A stretch of 64,000 nt of DNA from Streptomyces ipomoeae 91-03 (GTDB lineage: Bacteria; Actinomycetota; Actinomycetes; Streptomycetales; Streptomycetaceae). The translations under genes and the position numbers were made by a program. Below are positions 56,801 to 64,000 of this stretch, piece after piece. The stretch spans positions 1-64,000 of the forward strand of contig NZ_AEJC01000250.1 in assembly GCF_000317595.1 (NCBI RefSeq), given 5' to 3'. The notes under the pieces are model-generated. The model saw only the letters and a list, made by a program, of their open reading frames with translations, was not told the origin of the DNA and searched no databases. Each line of letters begins with the position of its first letter. The stretch's first letter is position 1.

Positions 56801-57076
56801 CAGGACAGCGACGGTTCCCGCCAGAGCGACGGCGGCCCACAGCGGCGCACGCAGGTCCGGGACGGTCAGATAGACGCCGGTGACGGCCCCTACCAGGCCG
56901 GCGTAGGTGGCCATCGAACGGTGGACCGGCAACAAGGGCAAGCACCCCGAATCGGTGGAGACCGAACTGTGCGGCACGCTCCGACGTGGGCTTCCTGTAC
57001 TGATCGTAGACACCGCCGCGCTGCCCCGCATGTCGTGTTCCGGTGCCCGGTCCTCCTGCGGTTCCGGTGCCGGCAC
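53843..57076 (-). CDS. Membrane GGDEF-EAL c-di-GMP enzyme (copy 2)
   Basis: About 1077 aa from GTG 57076; ATG 57031 is also possible. The architecture is the same as the gene at 46476: membrane segments to about residue 375, a GAF-like part, a PAS domain (AYFRTLVHNASDVILIVDDDTTVRYASPS), GGDEF at 724-728 with RRTD as I-site, and EAL starting at 851 with ELTESVLM, AIDDFGTGYASL and KIDKTYI. Both catalytic motifs look intact. It is convergent with the NRPS-like/Aat operon (32 bp gap) and follows galE on its own strand by 17 bp, so it is probably in one transcript with that epimerase. Confidence 0.92.
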   Translation of the reverse strand: MPAPEPQEDRAPEHDMRGSAAVSTISTGSPRRSVPHSSVSTDSGCLPLLPVHRSMATYAGLVGAVTGVYLTVPDLRAPLWAAVALAGTVAVLTGVRVHRPAQRRPWWAAAAGLLLFAAANTYYDVREQYLPASDPLPSPVVACYLAAYALLIAGLLGLVRHKRVGRGLPGLLDALIITAGFALPMWVFLLRPPARLEDLTWHQRAIGIAFPLGDVVMLAMLALLLAPRPVSGPNRAVQLLALGTSTLLCFDIAYRILRLNDVSPGRTLPDSGWIVFCTAWGLAALHPSMAAVSRSEPRSQSPLPSRRRLLLLAAATLIPASVLIHEAGVGGIHDDAAATAAAALLVLVILRLAVMVMAHHSAVAREQTLRAAAASLVEAFLPGDVARACEAAVTALFAPKARHATLVLSARHAANLYGRLNEGEPTRTGAECLARHRTLLVPVAALGPDIAARLAGLPTALVCPMVLPGRPADGETSGVLLVAGPERRLSEMRGSLEILASHAGLAAERIALRREITRKESEAYFRTLVHNASDVILIVDDDTTVRYASPSARAVFGSSDLVGIELQDLVEPQERGRVDRTLTSLLNDGRQEAHDHWWVVRNSDRIEVEVRCRDLRRDRTVGGLVITLRDVTEQRRLEHELTQRAFHDSLTGLPNRTLLLERTTRALLRGRRESAITCLLFIDLDDFKIVNDTLGHAVGDRLLRAVAERLSATLRRTDTAARLGGDEFAVLMEDAKQPLDAELLAAQVIQTLNRPFRLWEESVSVSASVGVATARDTTDADELLALADLALYAAKAAGKRQWRRFQPQQRIRMVERHDLQAQMAGAIGRGEFSLCYQPVVDIITDQVVGFEALARWPHLPTGPVPPGRFIPLAEESGHISMLGAWVLRHATADIARLQRRVRLPTPPYLSVNVSARQWRNMSFLDEVHESLDATGLVPGTLQLELTESVLMQRTDQIDALIRELKDTGVRIAIDDFGTGYASLRYLRDFSIDVLKIDKTYIDGVPRDSQQVALVEGIVRLADALGLQVIAEGIEEQEQRELLTSIGCRFGQGYLFARPMTVEEGELVLRRGHGAPGS

Positions 57077-57092
57077 TCCTTCAATTCCGGTG

Positions 57093-58151
57093 CTACTCCT
57101 CCTTCGTCGTCGGCCGCCGGGCCGAGTCCGCGTAGCCGTACGGATTGAACCGCTGGAAGCGCCAGGCGTCCCGGCACATGTCGTCGAGGTCCCGGGTGGG
57201 ATGCCAGCCCCATGCGCGCGCCACGGCGCCGACGTCGGCGACGAGTTCGGCCACGTCGCCGGGGCGGCGCGGCGCGACCCGGTACGGGATGGACCGGCCG
57301 CAGATTCTGGAGAACGCGGCGACGACGTCGAGGATCGAGCTGCCCCGGCCCAGACCCAGGTTGTACACGTGCATGCCGGGGGAGTCGGCGAGATGGTCGA
57401 GGGCGACGCGGTGCGCGTCGACGGTGTCCATGACGTGGATGTAGTCGCGGACCGCGGTCCCGTCCGGGGTGGGGTGGTCGGCGCCGTGGACGGTCAGCTG
57501 TTCCCGTGTGCCGACGGCGACCTGCGCCAGGAACAGCATCAGACTGTCGGGCGTGCCACGCGGGTCCTCGCCGAGCAGCCCGCTGGGGTGGGCCCCGACC
57601 GGATTGAAGTACCGCAGGCACAGCACGGTGTACTCGGGATGCCAGCGGCAGATGTCGGCGAGGAGCTGCTCACAGGCCCACTTGGAGGCGGCGTAGGGGT
57701 TGGTGGGCCGGGCGGGGGTGGATTCGTCGAGCGGCCCGGGTCCGGCGTCGCCGTAGACGGAACAGGACGAGGAGTACACGAGCTGATGCACTCCGTGCTC
57801 GTCCATGGCCTGGAGCAGGGTCGTCACGCCGCCCACATTGGTGTGGTAGTACTCGATGGCCGTCCGCGTCGACCCGCTCACGGACTTGAGCCCCGCGAAG
57901 TGCACGACCGCGTCCACCGTGTGCCGGTCGAAGACGGCGGAGAGAGCTCGCCGGTCACGGATGTCCAGCTCGTAGACGGTGCCGAGGAAGCGCCCGGCGA
58001 CGCGCTCCACCCGCGCGAAGACCTCCGGCGTGCTGTTGGTGTAGTCGTCGACCACGATCAGCTCATAGCCGTGGTCGAGCAGTTCGACGCACGCGTGGCT
58101 GCCGATGAAGCCGGCTCCACCGGTGATCAGGAGTGTTGTCGGTGCGCTCAT
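57093..58151 (-). CDS. galE: UDP-glucose 4-epimerase (GalE-like), second copy
   Basis: 352 aa. TGGAGFIGSHACVELL binds NAD, SSSCSVYGDA provides Ser, NPYAASKW is the YxxxK motif and RYFNPVGAHPSGLLGEDP the substrate loop. It is clearly paralogous to the gene at 39445-40551 (shared ELDIRDR-ALSAVFDRH and RRPGDV-ELVAD). It probably makes UDP-galactose or UDP-galacturonate for the same polymer. ATG 58151 is preceded by AGGATCC, a fair ribosome site, and by two tandem operator-like sites 17-42 bp upstream. The next gene on the strand is the second GGDEF-EAL protein. Confidence 0.93.
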   Translation of the reverse strand: MSAPTTLLITGGAGFIGSHACVELLDHGYELIVVDDYTNSTPEVFARVERVAGRFLGTVYELDIRDRRALSAVFDRHTVDAVVHFAGLKSVSGSTRTAIEYYHTNVGGVTTLLQAMDEHGVHQLVYSSSCSVYGDAGPGPLDESTPARPTNPYAASKWACEQLLADICRWHPEYTVLCLRYFNPVGAHPSGLLGEDPRGTPDSLMLFLAQVAVGTREQLTVHGADHPTPDGTAVRDYIHVMDTVDAHRVALDHLADSPGMHVYNLGLGRGSSILDVVAAFSRICGRSIPYRVAPRRPGDVAELVADVGAVARAWGWHPTRDLDDMCRDAWRFQRFNPYGYADSARRPTTKEE

Positions 58152-58167
58152 GGAGGATCCGGTTCCT

Positions 58168-58193
58168 CATACGTCGTATGCTTACGGCGTATG
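58168..58193. promoter_or_regulatory. Two abutting 13-bp operator-like sites upstream of galE copy 2
   Basis: CATACGTCGTATG (58168-58180) is a perfect 6-1-6 inverted repeat. CTTACGGCGTATG (58181-58193) follows without a gap and matches it at 11 of 13 positions. They lie 17-42 bp upstream of the galE start, where a repressor would block RNA polymerase. Confidence 0.6.
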
Positions 58194-58586
58194 CTTATGA
58201 CTTTGCGTCCTTGGCCGCCATGAGTCAAGGGTGGCAGCACATCGGGCGCTGCCGGGGGCCCCTGGGCTGAAATCGCTGCCCTGAGCCGCGTCCGGGTGAT
58301 GACCCTCAGTGAGAACAAGCTTATGTACGGGATACGACGACAGCGATGGGCGAACGGTGGTCGGCCTCTGGCGCCAGACGAGGGCGGAGCGTGATTCGGC
58401 ATCGGAGCGCTCTTCCCACACGGCGATGACAGCGAGCAGGACTCATACCTGGGGATCGGCTCGGAAGGGGCACGTGAAGGCCACTTCTCCACCGCGTCGA
58501 AGGAGCAGCCCGCCGGTGACTCCCTGGCGGCATGGCCGGCGTCTGGCTCAGGGCCACTCTCTTGATCCGGTCTTGGGGGACTTCTC
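58194..58586. other. Gap with no recognised gene
   Basis: Open frames here on both strands show no recognisable motif, poor ribosome sites and unusual codon use. I see no hairpin of note. Gene debris is likely, given the decayed genes in this locus. Confidence 0.4.
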
Positions 58587-58769
58587 ATGCCTGTCCGCGT
58601 ACCGCTGCTGGTACCAACCTTCCTGGCACTGGTCACTGCGGCGGCTTTGACCGACTGCTCGACCTCGGCCGCATGCCGAACTTCCCCACCGAGCCGATCA
58701 TCAAGCAGACCGAGCGGCTACGTGACGCCCAGAGCGAGTGATGGGTGCACGGTGCGAGGGAGTTGGTGA
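58587..58769 (+). CDS. Possible short lipoprotein or fragment, 60 aa
   Basis: ATG 58587 follows TTGGGGGA. The N-terminus reads like a lipoprotein signal: MPVRVPLLVPTFLALVTAAALTDC, with a lipobox-like ALTDC. After Cys the sequence is Ser/Arg-rich without any pattern. A different frame (ending 58741) reads LGRMPNFPTEPIIKQTERLRDAQSE, which looks more protein-like, so a frameshifted lipoprotein gene is possible. Confidence 0.3.
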   Translation: MPVRVPLLVPTFLALVTAAALTDCSTSAACRTSPPSRSSSRPSGYVTPRASDGCTVRGSW

Positions 58770-58791
58770 GCAATGCGCGCTCCGACCCGGC

Positions 58792-59325
58792 TCATGACTT
58801 GGGGTCCCCCGCCAACCTCCGCAGCACCACCCCGCACCGTCGTGCGTACGCGTGCTGCAGTCCCCTCGTCGCCGCGCCGCCCGCCCGGGCGTACCACTTC
58901 GCGCCCCGGCTGAAGGCCGTCACCGTCAGCCAGACCGTGCCGTCGCCCGTGCGGTCGACCACGAAGGCCTCCTCGCCGCATTCCGGGTGGCCGGGGAGTG
59001 TGCCGTAGGCCCAGCCCTTGCGGCGGGGTTCGTCCACTGTCCAGACCACGCGGCAGGGGGCCTTGATGACGCCGGCCAGGGTTACGGTGACGTCGACGCC
59101 GGGGGCCGCCTCCGGTGCGTCAGCCTGGATTCCGACGCCCATCGCGCGGTGCATCTCCCAGGTGAGGACCGCGTTCGCGGCGCGTTCGAAGACGGCCACG
59201 CCTTCGCCGATGCGGGCTCTGACCTCCATCGGGTTGAAGCCGGGTGGGCAGCGGCCCTCTCGGGTCGCGCCTACCGCTTCGTAGGTGAAGGGGCCCTCGG
59301 GGAGGGAGTCGTGGGTTCCGGGCAT
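58792..59325 (-). CDS. DUF1990 family protein
   Basis: 177 aa. FTYEAVGATREGRCPPGFNPMEVRARIGEG and VRRKGWAYGTLPGHPECGEEAFVVDRTGDGTVWLTVTAFSRGAKWYARAGG-type blocks identify the DUF1990 family (START-like fold, role unknown). The start at ATG 59325 begins just before the conserved part; ATG 59385 would add 20 residues with no clear ribosome site at either. Ends RRLAGDPKS. Confidence 0.85.
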   Translation of the reverse strand: MPGTHDSLPEGPFTYEAVGATREGRCPPGFNPMEVRARIGEGVAVFERAANAVLTWEMHRAMGVGIQADAPEAAPGVDVTVTLAGVIKAPCRVVWTVDEPRRKGWAYGTLPGHPECGEEAFVVDRTGDGTVWLTVTAFSRGAKWYARAGGAATRGLQHAYARRCGVVLRRLAGDPKS

Positions 59326-59406
59326 GCGCACAGCGTAGGGCGGCACCCGGAGTCGCCTTCTCTCCGGGTACCGCCCGAGCATCACCGGTCACCTACATCC
59401 GCAGGG

Positions 59407-61068
59407 TCACGCGGTCACGTTCACCGCCGCCCACGCCGCGTTCACCGCCGCGTACTCCGCGCTGCTGGAGCCGTAGAGCGAGGACGCCGCGTTCAGGGTC
59501 GCCGTGCGGGCGCCCTTGTAGTTGGTCGTCGACGTCATGTACGTGGTCAGCGCCTTGTACCAGATCTGGACGGCCTTGGCGCGGCCGATGCCCGTGATCG
59601 TGGCGCCGTTGGACGTCGGGGAGTTGTACGAGACGCCGTTGATCGTCTTCGCGCCGCTGCCCTCCGACAGCAGGAAGAAGAAGTGGTTCGCCGGGCCCGA
59701 GGAGTAGTGGACGTCCAGGCTGCCGAGCGACGACGACCAGTAGTTCGCCGAGTTGCCGTCCTTGCTCGGCTGGTCCATGTAGCGCAGCGGGGTGCCGTTG
59801 CCGCGGATGTCGACCTTCTCGCCGATGAGGTAGTCGCCCGGGTCCTTGGAGTTCGCCGCGTAGAACTCGACCGCCGTGCCGAAGATGTCGGAGGTGGCCT
59901 CGTTCAGGCCGCCGGACTCGCCGGAGTAGTTCAGGCCCGCCGTGTTGGAGGTGAGGCCGTGGCTCATCTCGTGGCCCGCCACGTCCAGGGACGTGAGCGG
60001 CTTGACGTTGCCCGAGCCGTCGCCGTACGTCATGCAGAAGCAGCTGTCGGACCAGAAGGCGTTGACGTACGCGTTGCCGTAGTGGACGCGGGAGTAGGCG
60101 GCCTGGCCGTTGTTCTTGATGCCGTTGCGGCCGAGGACGTTCTTGTAGAAGTCCCAGGTGACCTGGGCGCCGTACTGGGCGTCCACGGCGGCGTTCTGGT
60201 CGGTGGAGGAGCTCGACACGGTGCCGGTGCCCCAGATGTCGTCCGCGTCGGTGAAGAGCGTGCCGGCCGAGGACGACGTGGCGCGGGCCTTGTTGTACGT
60301 CTTGTGGGCGCCGCGCGAGGCGTCGTTCAACTGGTACGTCGAGCCCGACAGCGTGGTGCCGATGGTGACCTGGCCGTTGTACTGGCTGTTGCCGGTACCG
60401 GTCTGGACGGCCTCCCACTCGTACAGCTTCTTGCCGGTCTCCGCGTCGGTGATGACGTGGAGCTCCTGCGGGGTGCCGTCGTGCTGGAAGCCGCCGACGA
60501 CCGTCTCGTAGGCGAGGGCGGGCTTGCCGCTCGCGGCCCAGACGACCTTGCGCGGGGCCTTGTCGGCCGCCGACTTGGTGGAGCCCTCGGCCTTGGCGGC
60601 CTTCAGCGCCTGCTTCTCGGCGGTGGCCTTGGTGACGTCCGCGGTGAGGTCGGAGACCTTGACGGCGGCCTTCGTCGCCTTGGTGACGCTCTTGATGTCA
60701 CCGGCCTTGGACTCGTGGACGACCAGGTCGCCGCCGAGGACCGGCAGACCGCCGTACGTGCGCTCGTAGCGGGTGTGGACCGTGCCGTCGGCGTCCTTGA
60801 TGACGTCGCGGACGACCAGCTCCTCCTTGGCGCCGAGGCCTATCTCGTCGGCGGTCTCGGCCGTGGCCGCGTCCGCCTGCTTGATCAGGGCGGTGCGCGC
60901 GGCGGGGGTCAGCGGGACCTGGGCGCCGCCCGGCAGGGCCTTGTCCGCGACGGGGGCGGGCTGGGCGGTGGCGCCGGAGGTCAGCCCGGTGGTCAGCAGC
61001 GCCCCGGCGGCGACCGCGGTCGCGATGGCCAGCGTGGTACGCCTTTGACGCGCGTAGAACGGAGTCAC
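59407..61068 (-). CDS. Secreted M4 metalloprotease (thermolysin-like)
   Basis: 553 aa. GTG 61068 lies five bases after GAGGAG. A signal peptide (LAIATAVAAGALLTTGLTSGATAQ) and an FTP/PepSY propeptide (residues 45-200) precede the catalytic domain. The zinc site is GHEMSHGLTSNTAGL, with the third ligand in GGLNEATSDIFG, and the His of the transition-state site is in DVHYSSGPANHFF. A CFCMTYGDGSG block is typical of the streptomycete group. There is no C-terminal add-on domain. It is paralogous to the next upstream gene and probably arose by tandem duplication. Confidence 0.95.
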   Translation of the reverse strand: MTPFYARQRRTTLAIATAVAAGALLTTGLTSGATAQPAPVADKALPGGAQVPLTPAARTALIKQADAATAETADEIGLGAKEELVVRDVIKDADGTVHTRYERTYGGLPVLGGDLVVHESKAGDIKSVTKATKAAVKVSDLTADVTKATAEKQALKAAKAEGSTKSAADKAPRKVVWAASGKPALAYETVVGGFQHDGTPQELHVITDAETGKKLYEWEAVQTGTGNSQYNGQVTIGTTLSGSTYQLNDASRGAHKTYNKARATSSSAGTLFTDADDIWGTGTVSSSSTDQNAAVDAQYGAQVTWDFYKNVLGRNGIKNNGQAAYSRVHYGNAYVNAFWSDSCFCMTYGDGSGNVKPLTSLDVAGHEMSHGLTSNTAGLNYSGESGGLNEATSDIFGTAVEFYAANSKDPGDYLIGEKVDIRGNGTPLRYMDQPSKDGNSANYWSSSLGSLDVHYSSGPANHFFFLLSEGSGAKTINGVSYNSPTSNGATITGIGRAKAVQIWYKALTTYMTSTTNYKGARTATLNAASSLYGSSSAEYAAVNAAWAAVNVTA

Positions 61069-61294
61069 TCATGCTCCTCGTGGGGGAGACCGAACGGCGT
61101 GGGGTTGCCGTCCGGTGGATGTGAAGTTACGAGTGCGGCGGTTGGGTGAAGAGTGACACCTAAGACGCGTACATGTCAGGAGGGTCAAGTGATGTTGGCC
61201 GAAAGTCAACTGACCGGAAGTGTTTCCGTCATGTGAATCGGCTTCGAACATGGCAAAGGGGCAACCAAGAGGGTTCCGGAAGGCGGCAAAGAGA

Positions 61295-61331
61295 GCGCCG
61301 CCCCGAGGGGTTGGATTCCTCGGGGCGGCGC
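61295..61331 (-). terminator. Terminator after the second M4 protease gene
   Basis: A perfect 14-bp stem, GCGCCGCCCCGAGG (61295-61308) with CCTCGGGGCGGCGC (61318-61331), and a 9-nt loop. It lies 43 bp after the stop at 61374 and separates the two tandem protease genes. Confidence 0.9.
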
Positions 61332-61373
61332 CCTGTCACGTCATGCTCCGTATACGAAGAGCCGCTGGGTTCC

Positions 61374-63443
61374 CTACGGGAACGTCAGCTTCCAGCTGTT
61401 GATGTGTCCGGTGTCCCGGGCCGCGTTGTCCTGGACCCTCAACTGCCAGACACCGTTGGCGACTTCGGAGGACGCGTTCACGGTGTACGTGGTGTTGATG
61501 TTGTCGGCGCTGCCGCCGGTGCCGTACGCCTTCAGCGTGTACGCCGTGCCGTCGGGGGCGATCAGCTGCACCTGGAGGTCACCGATGTAGGTGTGGACGA
61601 TGTCCACGCCCACCGCGAGGTTGGAGGGCGCGTTGCCCGTCCGGCCGGAGACGGTGATCGAGGACGTGACCGCCGCGCCGTTGTCCGGAATCGATACGTC
61701 GGCCGCGTTCTCGAAGGAGGTGCCGCCACCCCCGCCACCGCCGGGCCGCGTGCCCACGTTGACGCCCGCCCACGCGTTGGCCACCGCCGTGTACTCGGCG
61801 GACGTGGTGCCGTACAGCTCACCGGCGGCCGCGAGGGTGCCGGTGCGGGCGCCCGCGTAGTTGGTGGTGGACGTGAACTTCGTGGTCAGCGCCCGGAACC
61901 AGATCTGCTCCGCCTTGGCGCGGCCGATGCCGGTCACCGGCAGGCCGTCCGAGGTGGGCGAGTTGTAGTTGACGCCGTTGACGGTCTTGGCGCCGCTGCC
62001 CTCGGAGAGGAGGTAGAAGAAGTGGTTCGCGGGACCCGACGAGTAGTGCACGTCGATCGAGCCGATGCCCGAGTACCACGCGTCCTTGGACGAGCCGTCC
62101 TTGCTCGGCTGGTCCATGTAGCGCAGCGGTGTGCCGTCGCCGTTGATGTTGATCTCCTCGCCGATGAGGTAGTCACCGACGTCGGAGGAGTTCGCCGCGT
62201 AGAACTCGACCGTCGAGCCGAAGATGTCCGAGGTGGCCTCGTTGAGACCGCCGGACTCGCCGGAGTAGTTGAGACCGGCCGTGTTCGACGTGAGGCCGTG
62301 GGTCATCTCATGTGCGGCCACGTCGATCGACGTCAGCGGGTTGGTGTTGCCCGAGCCGTCGCCGTACGTCATGCAGAAGCAGGAGTCGGACCAGAACGCG
62401 TTGACGTAGTTGTTGCCGTAGTGGACGCGGGAGTAGGCGCCGACGCCGTCGCCCCGGATGCCGTTGCGGCCGTGCACGTTCTTGTAGTAGTCCCAGGTCA
62501 GCGCGGCGCCGTAGTGGGCGTCGGCGGCGGCCGACTCCAGGTTCGACGGGCTGCCGTTGCCCCACACGTCGTCCGAGCCGGAGAACAGCGTGCCGGTGCC
62601 GGAGGTGCCCCGGTTCAGGTTGTACGTCTTGTGGCCGCCGCGCGCGCCGTCGGTGAGGTTGTACGTCGAACCCGACTGCGTGGTGGTGAGGGCGACCGTG
62701 CCCGAGTACACCGTGTTGCCGGTGCCGGTCTCGATCGCCTCCCACTCGAACAGCTTGGCGCCCGTGGTGGCGTCGGTGACGACGTGCAGCTCCTGCGGGG
62801 TGCCGTCGTGCTGGAAGCCGCCGACGACCGTCTCGTAGGCGAGCACCGGCTTGCCGCTCGCCGCCCACACGACCTTGCGCGGCGCGCGGTTGACGTCGGG
62901 GCTCTTGGCGTCCTCCGCCTTCGCGGCGGCGAGCGCCTGCTTCTCGGCCTTGGCCGCGGTGACGGTGGGCTTCAGCGACGGGACCTTGATCGTCGCCTTG
63001 GTGGCCTTGACGATGCCCTTGGTCTCGCCCGCCTTCGACGTCTTCACGACCAGGTCGCCGCCGAGGACCGGGAGGCCGTCGTACGTCCGCTCGTACCGGG
63101 TGTGCACGGTGCCGTCGCGGTCCTTGACCACGTCACGGACGACCAGCTTCTCCTTGGCGCCGAGGTTCAGCTCCTCGGCCGTCTCCGCCTTCGTGGCGTT
63201 GGCCTCGCGTATCAGCTCGGCGCGCTGGGCGGGGGTGAGCTTGACCGGGACCGCGCCCGGATTGGCCTTGCCCGCAGCCGACGGTGCCTTCTCCGGGGCG
63301 GCGGTGGCGGCGCCCGACTGGACGGCCGCGGCCAACAGGGCGGTCACGGCGACGAGCGCGCCGGCGGCGGCACGTCGCTGGGCGGTGCGGGTGAAGGTGT
63401 TACCGGTGTGGGAGGTGCGTCTGTGGGACTGGCGTCTCAACAC
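61374..63443 (-). CDS. Secreted M4 metalloprotease with C-terminal P domain
   Basis: About 689 aa. Start GTG 63443 or TTG 63440, since AAGGAG lies 3-6 bases upstream; GTG 63458 would place the ribosome site inside the gene. A signal peptide (AAAGALVAVTALLAAAVQSGAATA) and FTP/PepSY propeptide come first. The zinc site AAHEMTHGLTSNTAG and GGLNEATSDIFGS are intact, as is DVHYSSGPANHFFYLL. After a Gly-rich linker (about residues 565-575) comes a proprotein-convertase P domain (ADVSIPDNGAAVTSSITVSG...VWQLRVQDNAARDTGHINSWKLTF) that often aids folding or substrate binding. Confidence 0.95.
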   Translation of the reverse strand: MLRRQSHRRTSHTGNTFTRTAQRRAAAGALVAVTALLAAAVQSGAATAAPEKAPSAAGKANPGAVPVKLTPAQRAELIREANATKAETAEELNLGAKEKLVVRDVVKDRDGTVHTRYERTYDGLPVLGGDLVVKTSKAGETKGIVKATKATIKVPSLKPTVTAAKAEKQALAAAKAEDAKSPDVNRAPRKVVWAASGKPVLAYETVVGGFQHDGTPQELHVVTDATTGAKLFEWEAIETGTGNTVYSGTVALTTTQSGSTYNLTDGARGGHKTYNLNRGTSGTGTLFSGSDDVWGNGSPSNLESAAADAHYGAALTWDYYKNVHGRNGIRGDGVGAYSRVHYGNNYVNAFWSDSCFCMTYGDGSGNTNPLTSIDVAAHEMTHGLTSNTAGLNYSGESGGLNEATSDIFGSTVEFYAANSSDVGDYLIGEEININGDGTPLRYMDQPSKDGSSKDAWYSGIGSIDVHYSSGPANHFFYLLSEGSGAKTVNGVNYNSPTSDGLPVTGIGRAKAEQIWFRALTTKFTSTTNYAGARTGTLAAAGELYGTTSAEYTAVANAWAGVNVGTRPGGGGGGGTSFENAADVSIPDNGAAVTSSITVSGRTGNAPSNLAVGVDIVHTYIGDLQVQLIAPDGTAYTLKAYGTGGSADNINTTYTVNASSEVANGVWQLRVQDNAARDTGHINSWKLTFP

Positions 63444-63458
63444 TGACTCCTTCTGCAC

Positions 63459-63728
63459 GGCCGCGGGTCGCGCGGCCAGGGGAGACCGGGCGGTTGGACG
63501 CCGCCCGGGCAGAACGGGGTGTTACGCGAACCACATACGTGGGGGTGCTGCGCGGCACGGCAACGGCATTTGTGAGGTTGCTGTGGCGCGGTTGTGGGCA
63601 GCGTGGCAGGAGTGCGCGGGTTCTGTCAGGACCGCGTCAAAAGGTTGGCGGAAATCGTTCGTTGGCCGGGCGGCCATGTTCGATATACGGAATGTTGGGT
63701 GAAGGGTCGACAGAGGCGGCAGGTCCCG
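63459..63728. other. Gap upstream of the protease gene
   Basis: 270 bp with the protease promoter and the 3' side of the ABC exporter gene. It is AT-richer than the genes near 63640-63700 (GGAAATCGTTCG, ATATACGGAATG). I see no clear hairpin and no gene. Confidence 0.4.
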
Positions 63729-64000
63729 TCAGTCGGGCCGCTCCCCGTGCCACCGCTGCCACAGCGCCGCGTACGCGCCCTTCGCCGCCACCAGCTCCTC
63801 GTGGGTGCCGAGTTCGGTGAGGCGGCCGGCCTCCATGACGGCCACCCGGTCGGCGTCGTGGGCGGTGTGGAGGCGGTGGGCGATGGCGATCACCGTGCGG
63901 CCTTCGAGGACGGCGGCGAGGGCGCGTTCGGTGTGGCGGGCGGTGGTGGGATCGAGGAGAGCGGTGGCCTCGTCGAGGATGAGGGTGTGGGGGTCGGCCA
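63729..64000 (-). CDS. ABC exporter ATP-binding domain, C-terminal part (partial)
   Basis: The last 90 codons of an ABC ATPase run off the right edge. The frame has the Walker B motif LILDEATALLDP, the D-loop, the switch His in VIAIAHRLHTAHDADRVAVMEAGRL, and ends GTHEELVAAKGAYAALWQRWHGERPD. The order and the ending are typical of the ATPase half of a type I exporter (membrane-ATPase fusion). The upstream part is outside the window. Confidence 0.9.
   Translation of the reverse strand, partial: ADPHTLILDEATALLDPTTARHTERALAAVLEGRTVIAIAHRLHTAHDADRVAVMEAGRLTELGTHEELVAAKGAYAALWQRWHGERPD

Noticed and set aside
58148..58636. 162-codon minus-strand frame upstream of galE copy 2
   Set aside because: It runs through the operator sites and has no recognisable domain or ribosome site.

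Overview
The window is high-GC DNA with many GTG starts, AGGAGG-type ribosome sites and the glgP / glgE-treS-mak-glgB cluster. Together these point to a Streptomyces (or close streptomycete) chromosome. I have no database access, so family assignments rest on motifs read directly from the translated sequence.

Layout. (1) 0-4.6 kb: a small hypothetical gene, then a nucleosidase gene followed by an NB-ARC/TPR ATPase gene (minus strand), which looks like a split STAND-type conflict module. Divergent from it is the collapsed remnant of a second NB-ARC/TPR gene. (2) 4.6-7.7 kb: a sugar ABC importer (binding lipoprotein plus two permeases). (3) 7.9-12.8 kb: a small membrane protein, then a CitA/DcuS-like two-component system divergent from dctA; eight regularly spaced dyads fill part of the gap between them. 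(4) 13-19 kb: a YwqG-like protein, a MerR regulator with a thioredoxin, a HelD-like helicase, and a non-canonical P450 that lacks an in-frame stop. (5) 19-32.2 kb: the GlgE alpha-glucan pathway. TreS makes maltose, Mak phosphorylates it, GlgE polymerises maltose-1-phosphate, GlgB branches the glucan and GlgP mobilises it. GlgB carries a 284-residue tail that begins with histone-H1-like lysine/alanine-rich sequence. A subtilase sits between glgE and glgP.

(6) 32.4-33.9 kb: a decayed TnpB-like transposase gene interrupted by a short palindromic element. (7) 33.9-58.2 kb: a large accessory locus for a surface or secreted polysaccharide. It holds a TetR regulator, a membrane glycosyltransferase, two GalE-like epimerases, a UDP-glucose dehydrogenase and UDP-glucuronate decarboxylase pair, a parallel beta-helix lipoprotein, a GH15 protein with a substituted catalytic position, an MFS permease, and two large membrane GGDEF-EAL proteins. 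Between the two GGDEF-EAL genes lies a two-gene operon encoding an MbtH-adenylation-carrier-reductase protein and a leucyl/phenylalanyl-tRNA transferase homologue. The locus has internal inverted symmetry: [UGD-UXS-beta-helix] occurs twice in opposite orientation with complementary decay, and [GGDEF-EAL plus galE] also occurs twice in opposite orientation. A short motif centred on TACGTCG recurs at the outer promoters. (8) 58.8-64 kb: a DUF1990 protein, two tandem secreted M4 (thermolysin-like) proteases, and the 3' end of an ABC exporter ATPase.

The strongest candidates for undescribed biology are the NRPS-like/tRNA-transferase operon framed by the two c-di-GMP proteins, the mirrored polysaccharide locus with its chimeric UGD/UXS gene, and the split nucleosidase/NB-ARC module. 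I saw no rRNA, tRNA or CRISPR array.
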